In this document: positions 8,024-16,626 of the stretch, piece after piece
Numbering within the stretch: the first letter of the stretch is position 1
Layout of the letters: each line of letters starts with the position of its first letter
Source of the DNA: Chloroflexota bacterium
GTDB lineage: Bacteria; Chloroflexota; FW602-bin22; JACPRP01
DNA length: 59,240 nt
Direction: 5' to 3'
NCBI GenBank assembly: GCA_016210495.1
Contig: JACQUC010000264.1
Coordinates: 1 to 59,240, forward strand
Translations under genes and position numbers: made by a program
The notes under the pieces: generated by a model
What the model saw: the letters and a program-made list of their open reading frames with translations, nothing else
The model's database searches: none
Told to the model about the DNA's origin: nothing

Positions 8024-8037
8024 CGGGGGTGCACTCG

Positions 8038-8913
8038 ATGATCGTCGACATTCACATTCACTCGGGGCTGATTCCGGACCAGACGCCCGAGGATTGGGCG
8101 CGGGAGCTTTACACACCCTTCAAGCGGCCCTTCGATATGGACTCGAAGAGGCCGGAAAGGATCATCGCCGACCTGGACGCCGCCGGCGTGGACATTGGCT
8201 TGATCCAGGCCTCGGATTTGCGGCGCACGAATTCGAATGAAAAGAGACCTGGGCCTTACGCCACCAACGACTACGTGGCCGAGGTCGTGGCGCAGTACCC
8301 GGACCGCCTCGTCGGCGAGTGCGGGCTCGATCCCATCCGCGATCCCTGGTGGGCCGTGAAAGAGCTCGACCGCTGCGTCAAAGAGCTTGGGTTCAAAGCC
8401 CTCAAACTGCTGCCCACCTACGGTTACTATTCTCCCGACGACGAGCGCATCTACCCGCTCTACGAGAAGGCTATCGAGCTCGACATCCCAGTGCACATAC
8501 ACATGGGCTGGACGCCGACCATCCACGCGCCGATGAAATACCAGCTTCCCTACCTGCTCGACGACGTGGGCATCAGATATCCGGAATTGAAGGTGATCGT
8601 CGCCCACCTCGGCTACCCCTGGGTCGATGAGTGCATCTGCCTGATCTGGAAACACCAGAACTTCTCGTGCGACATTGCCTACTGGGGGGGCTTTCCGGAC
8701 GATTTTATCCTCCAGACCCTGCTGAAATGCGGTGCCACCATCGGCTACGAACGCATCCTTTACGGCTCGGAGAACAACTTCATCGCCATGGGCACCCACA
8801 AGCTCAGGGGCCTGAACAAGTACGCGCGCGAGCACAACCTGCCCGAGATCCCGCACGAGGCGATGAACCTGATCCTGGGGGGCAATGCCCAGCGGATTCT
8901 GAAAATAGGGTAG
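8038..8913 (+). CDS. Amidohydrolase 2 (ACMSD-like) family metal hydrolase/decarboxylase
   Basis: 291 residues. It is a TIM-barrel amidohydrolase: N-terminal metal site His-x-His (residues 6 and 8 in MIVDIHIHSG), metal-binding histidines in PVHIHMGWTP and VIVAHLGYPW, and a C-terminal NAQRILKIG end. The usual acidic metal ligand near the C-terminus (GSD/GTD in most members) reads YGSENNF here, with Glu after the Ser. Members hydrolyse or decarboxylate cyclic and aromatic acids. The ATG at 8038 follows GGGGGTG; a GTG at 8029 is possible. It lies between the two ornithine-cyclodeaminase paralogues, so the three probably act in one pathway. Confidence 0.85.
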   Translation: MIVDIHIHSGLIPDQTPEDWARELYTPFKRPFDMDSKRPERIIADLDAAGVDIGLIQASDLRRTNSNEKRPGPYATNDYVAEVVAQYPDRLVGECGLDPIRDPWWAVKELDRCVKELGFKALKLLPTYGYYSPDDERIYPLYEKAIELDIPVHIHMGWTPTIHAPMKYQLPYLLDDVGIRYPELKVIVAHLGYPWVDECICLIWKHQNFSCDIAYWGGFPDDFILQTLLKCGATIGYERILYGSENNFIAMGTHKLRGLNKYAREHNLPEIPHEAMNLILGGNAQRILKIG

Positions 8914-9216
8914 GGGTCCTTCTGTGGAAGGATGTGGTTGCCCCGGCACGGTGTGGCAATGCCCAAGGGGGAAGGGCAACCACGCCCGCCTATGGCGCAG
9001 ACCTACTTGGATTAGTTTGTGGTGCGAAATGGATCAGCGTAGGGGCGAGGTCTCCTCGCCCTGGGCCGGGTGGGGCGTCCTCGCAGCCATTTTGCATCGA
9101 AAACGAGATTAGTTTGTGGTGCAGAATTGCAGTCCGTAGGGGTCCTTCTGCGGAAGGACGTGGTTGCCCAGGGGCAGGGTGGGGCATCATCGCCATCGCA
9201 CCGAAAAGTAGATTAG
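8912..9216. repeat. Cluster: GTAGGGG hairpin plus two tandem MITE-like copies
   Basis: 8912-8990 holds a GGGGTCCTTC/GAAGGA hairpin followed by GGTTGCCC and its complement GGGCAACC. Then two MITE-like copies lie head to tail: 9010-9112 and 9107-9216, bounded by three GATTAG direct repeats (9010-9015, 9107-9112, 9211-9216). The first interior matches the 4828-4931 copy, while the second carries the TCCTTCTGCGGAAGGA variant hairpin. There is no gene between 8914 and 9239. Confidence 0.75.
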
Positions 9217-9239
9217 AAATAGAGTAAGGAGTGGCAATC

Positions 9240-10244
9240 ATGTCGACACGTGAGCCTGACGTCGAAGTCATCCTCATCACCAAATCGCAGGTCGAAGGGC
9301 TGCTCTCTTTTCCAGAGGTCGTGGAGGCCGTCGAGCTGGCCTTCCGGTCGGTCGGCGAAAAGACCTGCATTATGCCGCAAAAGTTCCCTATGTTCGTCGA
9401 CCCGCCCAAGAACCTCAATTTCCTCATCGCGATGCCGGCATATCTGAGACCGCTGAACATCGCGGGCTGCAAGTGGTGCAACCTGTACTTCGACCAGCAG
9501 CCGGGCATTCCCACCCTGTGGGGCCTGGTGATCCTCAACGATCCCTTGACGGGCCTACCCGTCGCCCTCGTGGACGGCACCTCGGTGACCAACATGCGCA
9601 CGGCCGGCCACGCGGCCGTCGCCGCCAAGTACCTGTCTAAGGCAGACTCGTCGACCGTCGCCATACTCGGCTGCGGCGCCGAGGGGAGGACCCACTTGCA
9701 GGCGATGAAGGCCGTTCGCCCCAGCTTGAAGAGAGTCCAGTTATGTGACATTCGCGACGAGGCGATGGATAGCTTTATCGAGGACGTGCGGCCAAGGGTT
9801 GATGCCGAGTTCGTGAAGACGGCGAGCCCCCGCGAGGCCGTGCGAGGCACAGATATCGTCTGCATGACCACGACCTCGAACACGCCGATCGTAATGCACG
9901 ACTGGATCGAGCCCGGCTGCTTCGTGGCCGGCGCCTACTCGTTCAACGATCTGGACCCCATGTTGAGCAAGACCGCGGACAAGTGGGTTCTAGGCTCCAT
10001 CGAATCGGACGAACACCGGATCATCGACCACCCTGGTCGTCCGCTGTCTATGCCGGTATCCAAATCGGACGTCTACGGCGATATGGGCCAGATAGTCACG
10101 GGACAGAAGCCCGGGCGACAAAACGATGAAGAGAGAATAGTTTACACGCATCTCGGCATGGGTCCTCTAGATGTGGCGGTTGCCGCCCGGGCCTACGAAA
10201 AGGCGAAAGCGCGGGGCATAGGGGAGACGCTGCGGCTGAACTAG
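9240..10244 (+). CDS. Ornithine cyclodeaminase / mu-crystallin family protein (paralogue 2)
   Basis: 334 residues, the same length as the gene at 7019 and colinear with it throughout (STREPDVEVILITKSQ, FDQQPGIPTLWG, AILGCGAEGRTHLQAM, VMHDWIEPGCFVAG). The Rossmann GCGAEG motif and the Lys-Trp residue (CKWCNLYF) are kept. The start at 9240 has AAGGAG with 8-base spacing. Differences cluster around the active-site segment after Lys (WCN versus WAS) and in the region 175-200, which suggests a changed substrate rather than a redundant copy (inference). The amidohydrolase between the two was presumably already in place when the gene was duplicated, or the second copy moved in with the repeats at 9010-9216. 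Confidence 0.88.
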   Translation: MSTREPDVEVILITKSQVEGLLSFPEVVEAVELAFRSVGEKTCIMPQKFPMFVDPPKNLNFLIAMPAYLRPLNIAGCKWCNLYFDQQPGIPTLWGLVILNDPLTGLPVALVDGTSVTNMRTAGHAAVAAKYLSKADSSTVAILGCGAEGRTHLQAMKAVRPSLKRVQLCDIRDEAMDSFIEDVRPRVDAEFVKTASPREAVRGTDIVCMTTTSNTPIVMHDWIEPGCFVAGAYSFNDLDPMLSKTADKWVLGSIESDEHRIIDHPGRPLSMPVSKSDVYGDMGQIVTGQKPGRQNDEERIVYTHLGMGPLDVAVAARAYEKAKARGIGETLRLN

Positions 10245-10299
10245 CGAGGTGGCTCAGCGTCGAGAATATCGCACGTCCCTCTTGCTGGCGGATTCTGTT

Positions 10300-10322
10300 G
10301 AGACGACCCGGCGGGTCGTCTC
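10300..10322. other. Perfect 10-bp stem-loop
   Basis: GAGACGACCC and GGGTCGTCTC are separated by three bases. There is no T-run, so it is a weak terminator candidate for the gene ending at 10244. The half GGGTCGTCT recurs at 10329 without a partner. Confidence 0.5.
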
Positions 10323-10406
10323 TGCCAAGGGTCGTCTTTACCAACGGCGTCTGTGTCAAACCACGTTAGACAGGGGTCTCACACGCAAGAGTAGGGAGGA
10401 AATGAA

Positions 10407-11564
10407 ATGGCAACCAAGGCGCTTCTAGCTTCGATCATCTTGACTCTAGTGACTCTCGCCGCTTGCGCGCCGGCGGCTCCGGCGCCTACGCCGACATCGC
10501 CACCGCCCGCCAAACCAACCGCGGCCCCAGCGGCGCCAGTGGCACCGGCCGCAACCGCCGCTCCGAAAGCGCCAGCGGCTACCCCCGCACCAGCGGCGGC
10601 CAAGCCTGGCGCTTTGGACGCCCTCGTCGAGGGCGCCCGCAAGGAGGGGGTGGTGAGAATGGTCTTCCCCGGCGATATCGGGGAGCGAGGGGCACGTCGC
10701 CTGAACGAGGCCTTCAACAAGAAGTACAACCTCAACATCAGGCTGGAGCCTACATTGTCAACCAGCTTCGCCATCGAGGTTGGCAAGGCAACCACGGAGA
10801 TCAAGACCGGCGCCAGCGTGAGCTGGGATGTGATGAACGGCACCGCGCGCCACTTCGCCGATTGGGTTCCTGCGGGGTACTTGATCACCTACGACTGGCC
10901 GGGAACATTCTCGCACATCGCGCGGGATGGGATGCTGTACAACGGGGCGTTCGTCATCAACGGCGGCGAGTACTACCAGCCGCTCTACAACCCCAACCTG
11001 GTGAAGCCGGCGGATGTGCCGAAGAAGTGGGAGGACCTGCTCGATGCCAGATGGAAGGAGAACATCGTGACCCACAACTCGGCCGCCGGCTGGGTCCGGT
11101 TGACCGAATTCTGGGGCGAAGAGAGGGTGACGGCTTTTGTCGAGGGGTTCGCCAAGCAGAAGCCCCTCTTCGTCTCCGGCCTACAGGTTCCCCAGAGACT
11201 CATCAGCGGCGAGTATCCTCTTGCCGCAACGGCCTTCGTGAGCTCCATCTTCGTCGAGCAGGCGAAAGGCGCGCCGCTGCGGTACGCCGAGGAGGTGAAA
11301 CCCATCATCGCTGAGCAATACGGCCTGGTGATCCTGCAGAAAGCGCAGAACCCCAACGCCGCCAAGCTCTTCGCCGCCTTCAACGTCACTCCCGAGGGCC
11401 TGCAGATCTGGTGGGAGGAAACCAAGAGAGGGATGCCCACAGTACCCGGGCCCCTGGCGGACTGGCTCAAGGGCAAGGAGGTCAGGTACACCTCCGTGGA
11501 TTTCCTGGTCAAGGAAGGCCCACGCCTGGAAGACAAGTACCTCAAGATCCTCGGCCTGAGGTAA
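10407..11564 (+). CDS. Family-1 (iron(III)-type) ABC transporter substrate-binding lipoprotein
   Basis: 385 residues. The signal peptide ends in a lipobox (LAAC, Cys at 20), followed by ~45 residues of Ala/Pro/Thr linker, then a family-1 binding fold resembling ferric-ion and phosphonate/thiamine binding proteins (LVEGARKEGVVRMVFPGD, ADVPKKWEDLLDARWKENIV, YPLAATAF, AKLFAAFNVTPEGLQIWWEE). It would bind its ligand outside the membrane for the double permease that follows at 11933; the ligand cannot be deduced. The start is preceded by AGGGAGGAAATGAA. The gap to the permease (368 bases) is filled with repeats and a hairpin, so they are not a tight operon. Confidence 0.85.
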   Translation: MATKALLASIILTLVTLAACAPAAPAPTPTSPPPAKPTAAPAAPVAPAATAAPKAPAATPAPAAAKPGALDALVEGARKEGVVRMVFPGDIGERGARRLNEAFNKKYNLNIRLEPTLSTSFAIEVGKATTEIKTGASVSWDVMNGTARHFADWVPAGYLITYDWPGTFSHIARDGMLYNGAFVINGGEYYQPLYNPNLVKPADVPKKWEDLLDARWKENIVTHNSAAGWVRLTEFWGEERVTAFVEGFAKQKPLFVSGLQVPQRLISGEYPLAATAFVSSIFVEQAKGAPLRYAEEVKPIIAEQYGLVILQKAQNPNAAKLFAAFNVTPEGLQIWWEETKRGMPTVPGPLADWLKGKEVRYTSVDFLVKEGPRLEDKYLKILGLR

Positions 11565-11616
11565 TCGCTCAGACGAAGCTATCCAGGATCTAGGCCCGGC
11601 TCTAGACGTGATACTG

Positions 11617-11641
11617 GGGGCACGGAGAGGCCGTGCCCCTT
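11617..11641 (+). terminator. Terminator-like hairpin after the binding-protein gene
   Basis: GGGGCACGG (11617-11625), 5-base loop, CCGTGCCCC (11631-11639), then only two T residues. The strong stem fits a terminator; the short T-run makes it uncertain. Confidence 0.5.
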
Positions 11642-11669
11642 GCGCATAAAGCAAAGAACCTATGAGGCG

Positions 11670-11895
11670 AGCGTCCTGTCGCCTCTCCCTGAAAGGGAAA
11701 GGGTTAGCAGGCGTAGGGGCGTGCTCTCCGCGCTCGCGCGCGCTCCCTTCTAGGGAGAGGGCTAGCAGGCGTAGGGGCGCGGTTTCTGCGCCCGCGCGCG
11801 CATCAACTTAAGGCGTAACCGCATTATTAACGGGGGCACAGGCAGAGCTCCGTTGTCCCCTCTCCCTTCTAGGGAGAGGGTTAGGGTGAGGGTCG
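11670..11895. repeat. CTCTCCC/GGGAGAGGG and GTAGGGGCG repeat cluster
   Basis: Three CTCTCCC..AGGGAGAGGG-type hairpins (near 11682, 11745 and 11860) alternate with two GTAGGGGCG hairpins (11714, 11772). The same CTCTCCC hairpin appears at 18427-18449. No gene is seen in 11565-11932. Confidence 0.65.
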
Positions 11896-11932
11896 TTCCC
11901 CAGGTAGCATAATTCGAAACAAAGAGGACCTT

Positions 11933-13660
11933 TTGCAACGCTCTCTCGCGTGGCCAAGGCAAAGAATAGATCTCGACATCGGGAGGCTGGTGCTGCTTGG
12001 GCCCGCGTACCTCACGTGTGCTTTGATCCTCCTGCTTCTCTTCGTGATTCTGTGGATGAGCCTGCATACAGGCCTGCCTGGTGAAGACACCCCCTTGACC
12101 CTGGAGAACTTCCAGAAAGCCTTTGCCGATCCCTTCACCTACAGGCTGCTCCTCGATACACTCACCTTTGCCTTTATGACCCTGGCCACGGTCGTTTTCT
12201 TCGCGCTGCCCATGACCTTGCTCATGGAGCGCACCGATTTGCCATACAAGAGGCTGTTCGAGGTTCTCATTGGCATCAAGATCCTCATCCCGAGTTTCCT
12301 CGTGGCCATCGGCTGGGTGCTTCTCCTTAGCCCCAGGAACGGCCTCATCAACGTGTGGCTGATGGGCCTGTTGGGGTTGGACAAGGCCCCCTTCAGCATC
12401 TATAGCATTGCGATGATGGGCTTTGTCCAGGGCCTCGGCTTCACGCCCATAGCTTATTTCATGGTGGCCGCGGCCTTCCGCTCCGTGGACCCTGCCCTGG
12501 AAGAGGCCTCGCGCATGAGTGGTGCAGGCACACTGCAGACCATTCTGCGCGTGACCCTTCCCACAACTTTGCCGGCGACGGTCGCCGCGTTTATCTACGT
12601 GGGTATGGTGACCTTTGCCGTTTTCGAGATTCCCGGCATCATCGGGGCGCCCCTGCGCATCTACGTCTTCAGCACCGCTATCTACCGGGCCACCAACCCT
12701 GACACAGGCCTTCCTGCCTACGGACTGGCCGGCGCCTACGGGTCCATTGTGCTGATCCTGGGCCTGATTCTCAGTTACTTCTATCTCCGTATCATCAGGG
12801 CCTCCCATAAGTACGCCGTGGTAACCGGCAAGGGCTATCGGCCCCGGCTCCTCGAGCTTGGGAAATGGAAGTGGCCGGCCGTCGGCTTCATGGCCCTCTA
12901 CTTCATCCCTGCGCTCCTTTTGCCCTTCCTGATCCTCGTATGGGTGTCTCTGATCCCGTACCTGCAGGTGCCCTCGATGGAGGCTCTTGCCTCTGTCTCC
13001 CTGGCACGTTACTTCCAAATCGGTGACTTTCTCGCCCTGCGTCCTATCCTGAACACGGCTTTCCTCATCACCGTGGCTCCAACGATTGTCATAGCTCTGA
13101 GCGCCATCATCTCGTGGCTCGTCGTCAAGAGCCAGGTATCGGGGAGACAGGTGCTGGACACGGTGGCTTTCCTGCCGCATACGGTGCCCCAGATCCTCTT
13201 CGCTGTCTCTCTGGCCTACCTGGCCTTGATCTTCCGCGATTACGTTCCCATCTATGGGACGGTGATCATTATCCTGATCGCGCAAGTCGTGGCCAACATC
13301 AGCTTCGGCACCCGCACGATGAACAGCGCGCTCATCCAATTGCACCGCGAGCTGGAGGAGGCGGCGCGGATGGCCGGTGCCTCGCTGGCAAACACTATGT
13401 GGAACATCACCGTGCCACTGGTGAGGCACGCCGTCCTCAACGGCTGGATCTGGCTGGCCTTGTTGTCGTTCCGTGAGGTTACTATGGCCATAACGCTGAT
13501 GACGTCCGAGGCCAACGCCGTCCTGACGACGCAGATCTGGCGCTACTGGAACCTGGGGCGTATGTCCGAGGCAGCTACGCTGGGGGTGGTCATCTTCTTC
13601 ATAATGGCTGCCTTCGTCGCGATCGCGCGTGGCGTGGGCAATCGGATAGCTGAGCGTTGA
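11933..13660 (+). CDS. Iron-type (FbpB-like) ABC transporter permease, two fused membrane domains
   Basis: 575 residues with about 12 membrane segments: two tandem permease domains in one chain. Each domain carries an ABC coupling (EAA) loop: EEASRMSGAGTLQTILRVTL near residue 190 and EEAARMAGASLANTMWNITV near 480. This is the layout of FbpB-type ferric-ion permeases and of other family-1 binding-protein systems. The start is a TTG behind AGAGGACC. The natural partner is the binding protein at 10407. The ATPase gene that normally follows is absent; instead the coding sequence of a TauA-like binding protein resumes 38 bases after the stop. Confidence 0.88.
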   Translation: MQRSLAWPRQRIDLDIGRLVLLGPAYLTCALILLLLFVILWMSLHTGLPGEDTPLTLENFQKAFADPFTYRLLLDTLTFAFMTLATVVFFALPMTLLMERTDLPYKRLFEVLIGIKILIPSFLVAIGWVLLLSPRNGLINVWLMGLLGLDKAPFSIYSIAMMGFVQGLGFTPIAYFMVAAAFRSVDPALEEASRMSGAGTLQTILRVTLPTTLPATVAAFIYVGMVTFAVFEIPGIIGAPLRIYVFSTAIYRATNPDTGLPAYGLAGAYGSIVLILGLILSYFYLRIIRASHKYAVVTGKGYRPRLLELGKWKWPAVGFMALYFIPALLLPFLILVWVSLIPYLQVPSMEALASVSLARYFQIGDFLALRPILNTAFLITVAPTIVIALSAIISWLVVKSQVSGRQVLDTVAFLPHTVPQILFAVSLAYLALIFRDYVPIYGTVIIILIAQVVANISFGTRTMNSALIQLHRELEEAARMAGASLANTMWNITVPLVRHAVLNGWIWLALLSFREVTMAITLMTSEANAVLTTQIWRYWNLGRMSEAATLGVVIFFIMAAFVAIARGVGNRIAER

Positions 13661-13697
13661 CGGAGATCGCGGCCAGCGGCCGCGACGTTTGTGGTGA

Positions 13698-14792
13698 ACG
13701 GCCGGCTGTGCCCAGCCGGCGGCGCCGCCCTCCCCATCGCCCACCCAGGCGCCTAAAGCGGCTCCCACGGAGGCGCCGAAGCCGGTGCCGGCGAAGGAGG
13801 CGACACCCGTGGCCAAAGAGGCCAAGCCCGAGATTAAGGAGGCCAAGCCTGCGGCCAAGGAAGCAAGAGCGCCCGTCAAGATGAAAGTCGCCTACAGCGC
13901 CATCTCGGCGGCGCAGGCGCCGCTGTGGGTGGCCAAGGACAAGGGTCTGTTCGACAAGTATGGCCTGGACGTCGAGCTGGCGTATATTGCGACCGGCACG
14001 ACTGTGGTGCAGGCGATGGTCGCGGGGGACATCAGCGTGGCGCACCTGGGCGGGGGGAACGTCATCAACGCCGTGCTCGGGGGAGCCGACCTCGTCGCCA
14101 TCGCGGGAGCCACCAATGTCTTGATCTACGGCATGTACGGCCAGCCAAACATCGCGCGTGTCGAGGACCTCAAGGGCAAGGCGGTAGCCATAACGCGATT
14201 CGGCTCGGTCACCGACTTCGCCGCCCGCTACACGCTTCAGAAGTACGGCTTGCAGCCGGAGAAGGACGTGACCCTCGTCCAGGTGGGTGGGGCGCCCGAG
14301 ATTCTGGCCGCTATCCAGTCGGGGGCAACCCAGGCAGGGCTGTTCGCGCCGCCCACGACTGCGAGGGCCAAAAAGCTCGGGCTGCGCGAGGTCGTCGACA
14401 TCACTGCGCTGGGCATACCATACTCCCAGACCGCCGTGGCAGTGAGAAAGGAGTACCTGGCCAAAAATCAGGACACCGTGCGGGACTTCCTGAAGGCCTT
14501 CGTCGAAGGCATCTTCGTGATCAAGAAGGAAAAGGACTTCGCCATGAAGGTGATCGGCAAGTACTCCGAGATCAGCGATTCGGAGGTCCTCGAAGACAGC
14601 TACGACATCTTTGCCAACAAGGTTTTCCCGAAAGCTCCCTACGTGACACCGGCTTCGCTTCAGACGATCCTTGACGAGATCTCCCAGGAGAATCCCCGCG
14701 CCAAAACCGCGAAGCCAGAGGACTTCATCGATATGCGTTACGTCAAGGAACTCGAGGACGGAGGGTTTATCAAGAGACTGTACGGCGACTGA
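13698..14792 (+). pseudogene. TauA-like substrate-binding lipoprotein lacking its signal peptide (5' truncated)
   Basis: The open frame starts at 13698 right at a lipobox-like TAGC, followed by a Pro/Ala/Lys-rich linker and a full NMT1/TauA-type binding domain (APLWVAKDKGLFDKYGLDVE, GDISVAHLGGGN, EDLKGKAVAITRFGS). An in-frame TGA sits at 13695, and the permease stop is only 38 bases upstream, so there is no room for the start codon and hydrophobic signal segment. The first usable start is a GTG at 13785 inside the linker, which would give a cytoplasmic protein. I read this as a deletion junction that removed the 5' end and perhaps the missing ABC ATPase gene. An assembly error is the main alternative. 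Confidence 0.65.
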
Positions 14793-14862
14793 TTGGAGTG
14801 CGGCGGCGGCATGCCGCCGCCGTCGAAACCGGGTTTATCAACCGATTGTGCGGCGACTGATC
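14763..14862. repeat. Duplicated gene tail around a GC palindrome
   Basis: The last ~32 bases of the binding-protein gene (from GGGTTTATCA at 14763) recur with a few changes from 14831. Between them is a perfect palindrome (14801-14822, CGGCGGCGGC-AT-GCCGCCGCCG). The region lies between convergent genes, and the palindrome may also stop transcription. Confidence 0.7.
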
Positions 14863-16267
14863 ATTTCAGGTAATCCGGATTGACATACTCCTCGAGGTTG
14901 ATGCGTTCCAGCACCTTCTGAGGCACGTTGATCACCCTCTCGAAGGGCCGGTTCAACGGGACCGTCGCGTCGATAATCATGCCCGAGGTGGCGATCTCGT
15001 GCTCGATGGAGGGATCGAGCACGTTGCCCTTGAGATTCCTCAGGATCGTCACATCCTTTTCGGCCTGCACCCGCATCGCCACCGCCCACATTACCTCGTT
15101 GAGATTCCAGGGGTCGATGTCCTCGTCCACCAAGATCACGTGCTTTACGTGGTCGGCGGCCCCGATGGCGGCTGCGGCGGCCCGCATTGGCTCTCCCTCC
15201 ATCCGTTTCTTCAGCGAGATGACGCAGTTGTAGCCGTGCCCTCTGCCCCCGAGGGCCACGGCTGCCACGCTCGGCACGGAGTTCCGCACGGCCGTGAGCA
15301 CACCCGCTTCGCGTCCGATGTCCACGAAGGGGTCCTCTTCGTACTGGTCGCCGCTGATATGTGACATAAAGATGGGATTCCTTCTGTGAGTGACCGCCTT
15401 CACTTCGATAACCCAGCGCAGGCGCTGCGGCCCGTAGTGATCGGTCCACTCTCCAAAAGGCCCTTCCACAGTGCGCACGTTCGGCAGCATCTCGCCTTCC
15501 ACGATCACCTCGGCGTCGGCCGGCACCAGCAGGTCTTCCCCGTAGGCCTCCGATGGCACCAGCCTGACGGGCTCGCCCATCAACCCGCCGATGACCTCGT
15601 ACTCGTCGGCGCTGAGGGGCGCCATCGTCTGGCAGCCCATGTAGAAGGTGGGGTGGTGGCCAAGGACGATGGCCACGGGCATAGATTGGCCCTGCCTTTC
15701 TCTCTTCTGGAAATACGTCCAGAGGTGTCGTGGTGACATGTGCAGGGCAGTGTGGTTTTCGTCCAGGTACATGCAGCGGTGATAGGACGCGTTGTAGCCA
15801 TACTCGGCGTCTCTGGCGATGACGGCGAGGTCGAAGTAGGGGTTGCCGTCCATCTCGTGCTGGCGCGGGACAGGCATCTCGCTGAGGTCCACGCTGGTGC
15901 CCGTTTTGACCACTTCCTTGACCGGGGCCTCGGCCCTGCCGATGACGATGGGCTTGACGGCACGCTTCTCACGCCGCAGGTACTCGTGGACCAGGTTTGC
16001 GCGAGGCCCAGGCTTGAGGCCGAGGGCGATCTCCGCGCGCCTCTGGCTGGCGAAAAGCCCGATAAGCAACTGGTATTCGCTTCTACGGCCCTGGAGGTCC
16101 TTGGGATTCTCGAAAAGCAAGGCCGGGCTCTTGCCCAGGTCCCTGAGCTTCTTGAAGATGGCCGTGGCCTCGAACAGGTTGGGATCTATCTGTCTGTGAA
16201 TCCTGACGATCTCCCCTGGCTCGTTCTGCTCGACATAACGAAGAAAACTTCTGAGATCCTGGCTCAT
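14861..16267 (-). CDS. UbiD family prenylated-FMN decarboxylase (second copy)
   Basis: 468 residues. Whole-length UbiD family match: N-terminal LRSFLRYVEQNEPGEIVRIH, HEMDGNPYFDLAVI in the first half, EGPFGEWTDHYGP with the conserved Glu near residue 273, and ILVDEDIDPWNLNEVMWA and SGMIIDATVPLNRPFERV at the end. It is only distantly similar to the UbiD-like gene at 126-1727, so it is a separate subfamily and presumably has another substrate. The start at 16267 is preceded by a weak GAG; an upstream in-frame ATG at 16345 overlaps the promoter. It stands alone with its own promoter. Confidence 0.9.
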   Translation of the reverse strand: MSQDLRSFLRYVEQNEPGEIVRIHRQIDPNLFEATAIFKKLRDLGKSPALLFENPKDLQGRRSEYQLLIGLFASQRRAEIALGLKPGPRANLVHEYLRREKRAVKPIVIGRAEAPVKEVVKTGTSVDLSEMPVPRQHEMDGNPYFDLAVIARDAEYGYNASYHRCMYLDENHTALHMSPRHLWTYFQKRERQGQSMPVAIVLGHHPTFYMGCQTMAPLSADEYEVIGGLMGEPVRLVPSEAYGEDLLVPADAEVIVEGEMLPNVRTVEGPFGEWTDHYGPQRLRWVIEVKAVTHRRNPIFMSHISGDQYEEDPFVDIGREAGVLTAVRNSVPSVAAVALGGRGHGYNCVISLKKRMEGEPMRAAAAAIGAADHVKHVILVDEDIDPWNLNEVMWAVAMRVQAEKDVTILRNLKGNVLDPSIEHEIATSGMIIDATVPLNRPFERVINVPQKVLERINLEEYVNPDYLK

Positions 16268-16335
16268 TGACTCGCATCCCGATGTCCGCTTCGCCCTCTG
16301 GACATCGCTCCCTTCGTGTGGAATCGTGTTGCGCC

Positions 16336-16364
16336 ACGATATCACAGGCTGGGTTGGCTGTCAA
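16336..16364 (-). promoter_or_regulatory. Promoter of the second UbiD-like gene
   Basis: Minus strand: TTGACA (16359-16364), 17-base spacer, TATCGT (16336-16341), about 70 bases from the start codon. The rest of 16268-16626 shows nothing recognisable. Confidence 0.7.
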
Positions 16365-16626
16365 CAGAGTCGTAAGTCTGGTAGTCTAAGCGCATCGCGA
16401 AATTGCCCACTGCCCCTTCGCCAAACTGCTGGCACAGTTATTGCACCCAAGAGTCCCAATGCTGAGTGCCGGTCACTGCGTCCGCAGTCGCGCGCCCTTT
16501 TGGGGACCGCGGAGTCGGGCGAAGTGGACTCGAAGGGCGCCGCGGGACCGGCTGCCGTGAAATTGGCACTTGATGAAATTGGGTCCTTGCACAGCGTGCC
16601 AAACAGGGACCTTCAAGGAGGATTCG

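Noticed and set aside
11762..13879. A 705-codon open frame on the minus strand
   Set aside because: It runs antisense to the clear double permease, has no recognisable domain, is dominated by His/Gln/Asp/Gly as antisense frames of GC-rich genes are, and starts in repeat DNA.
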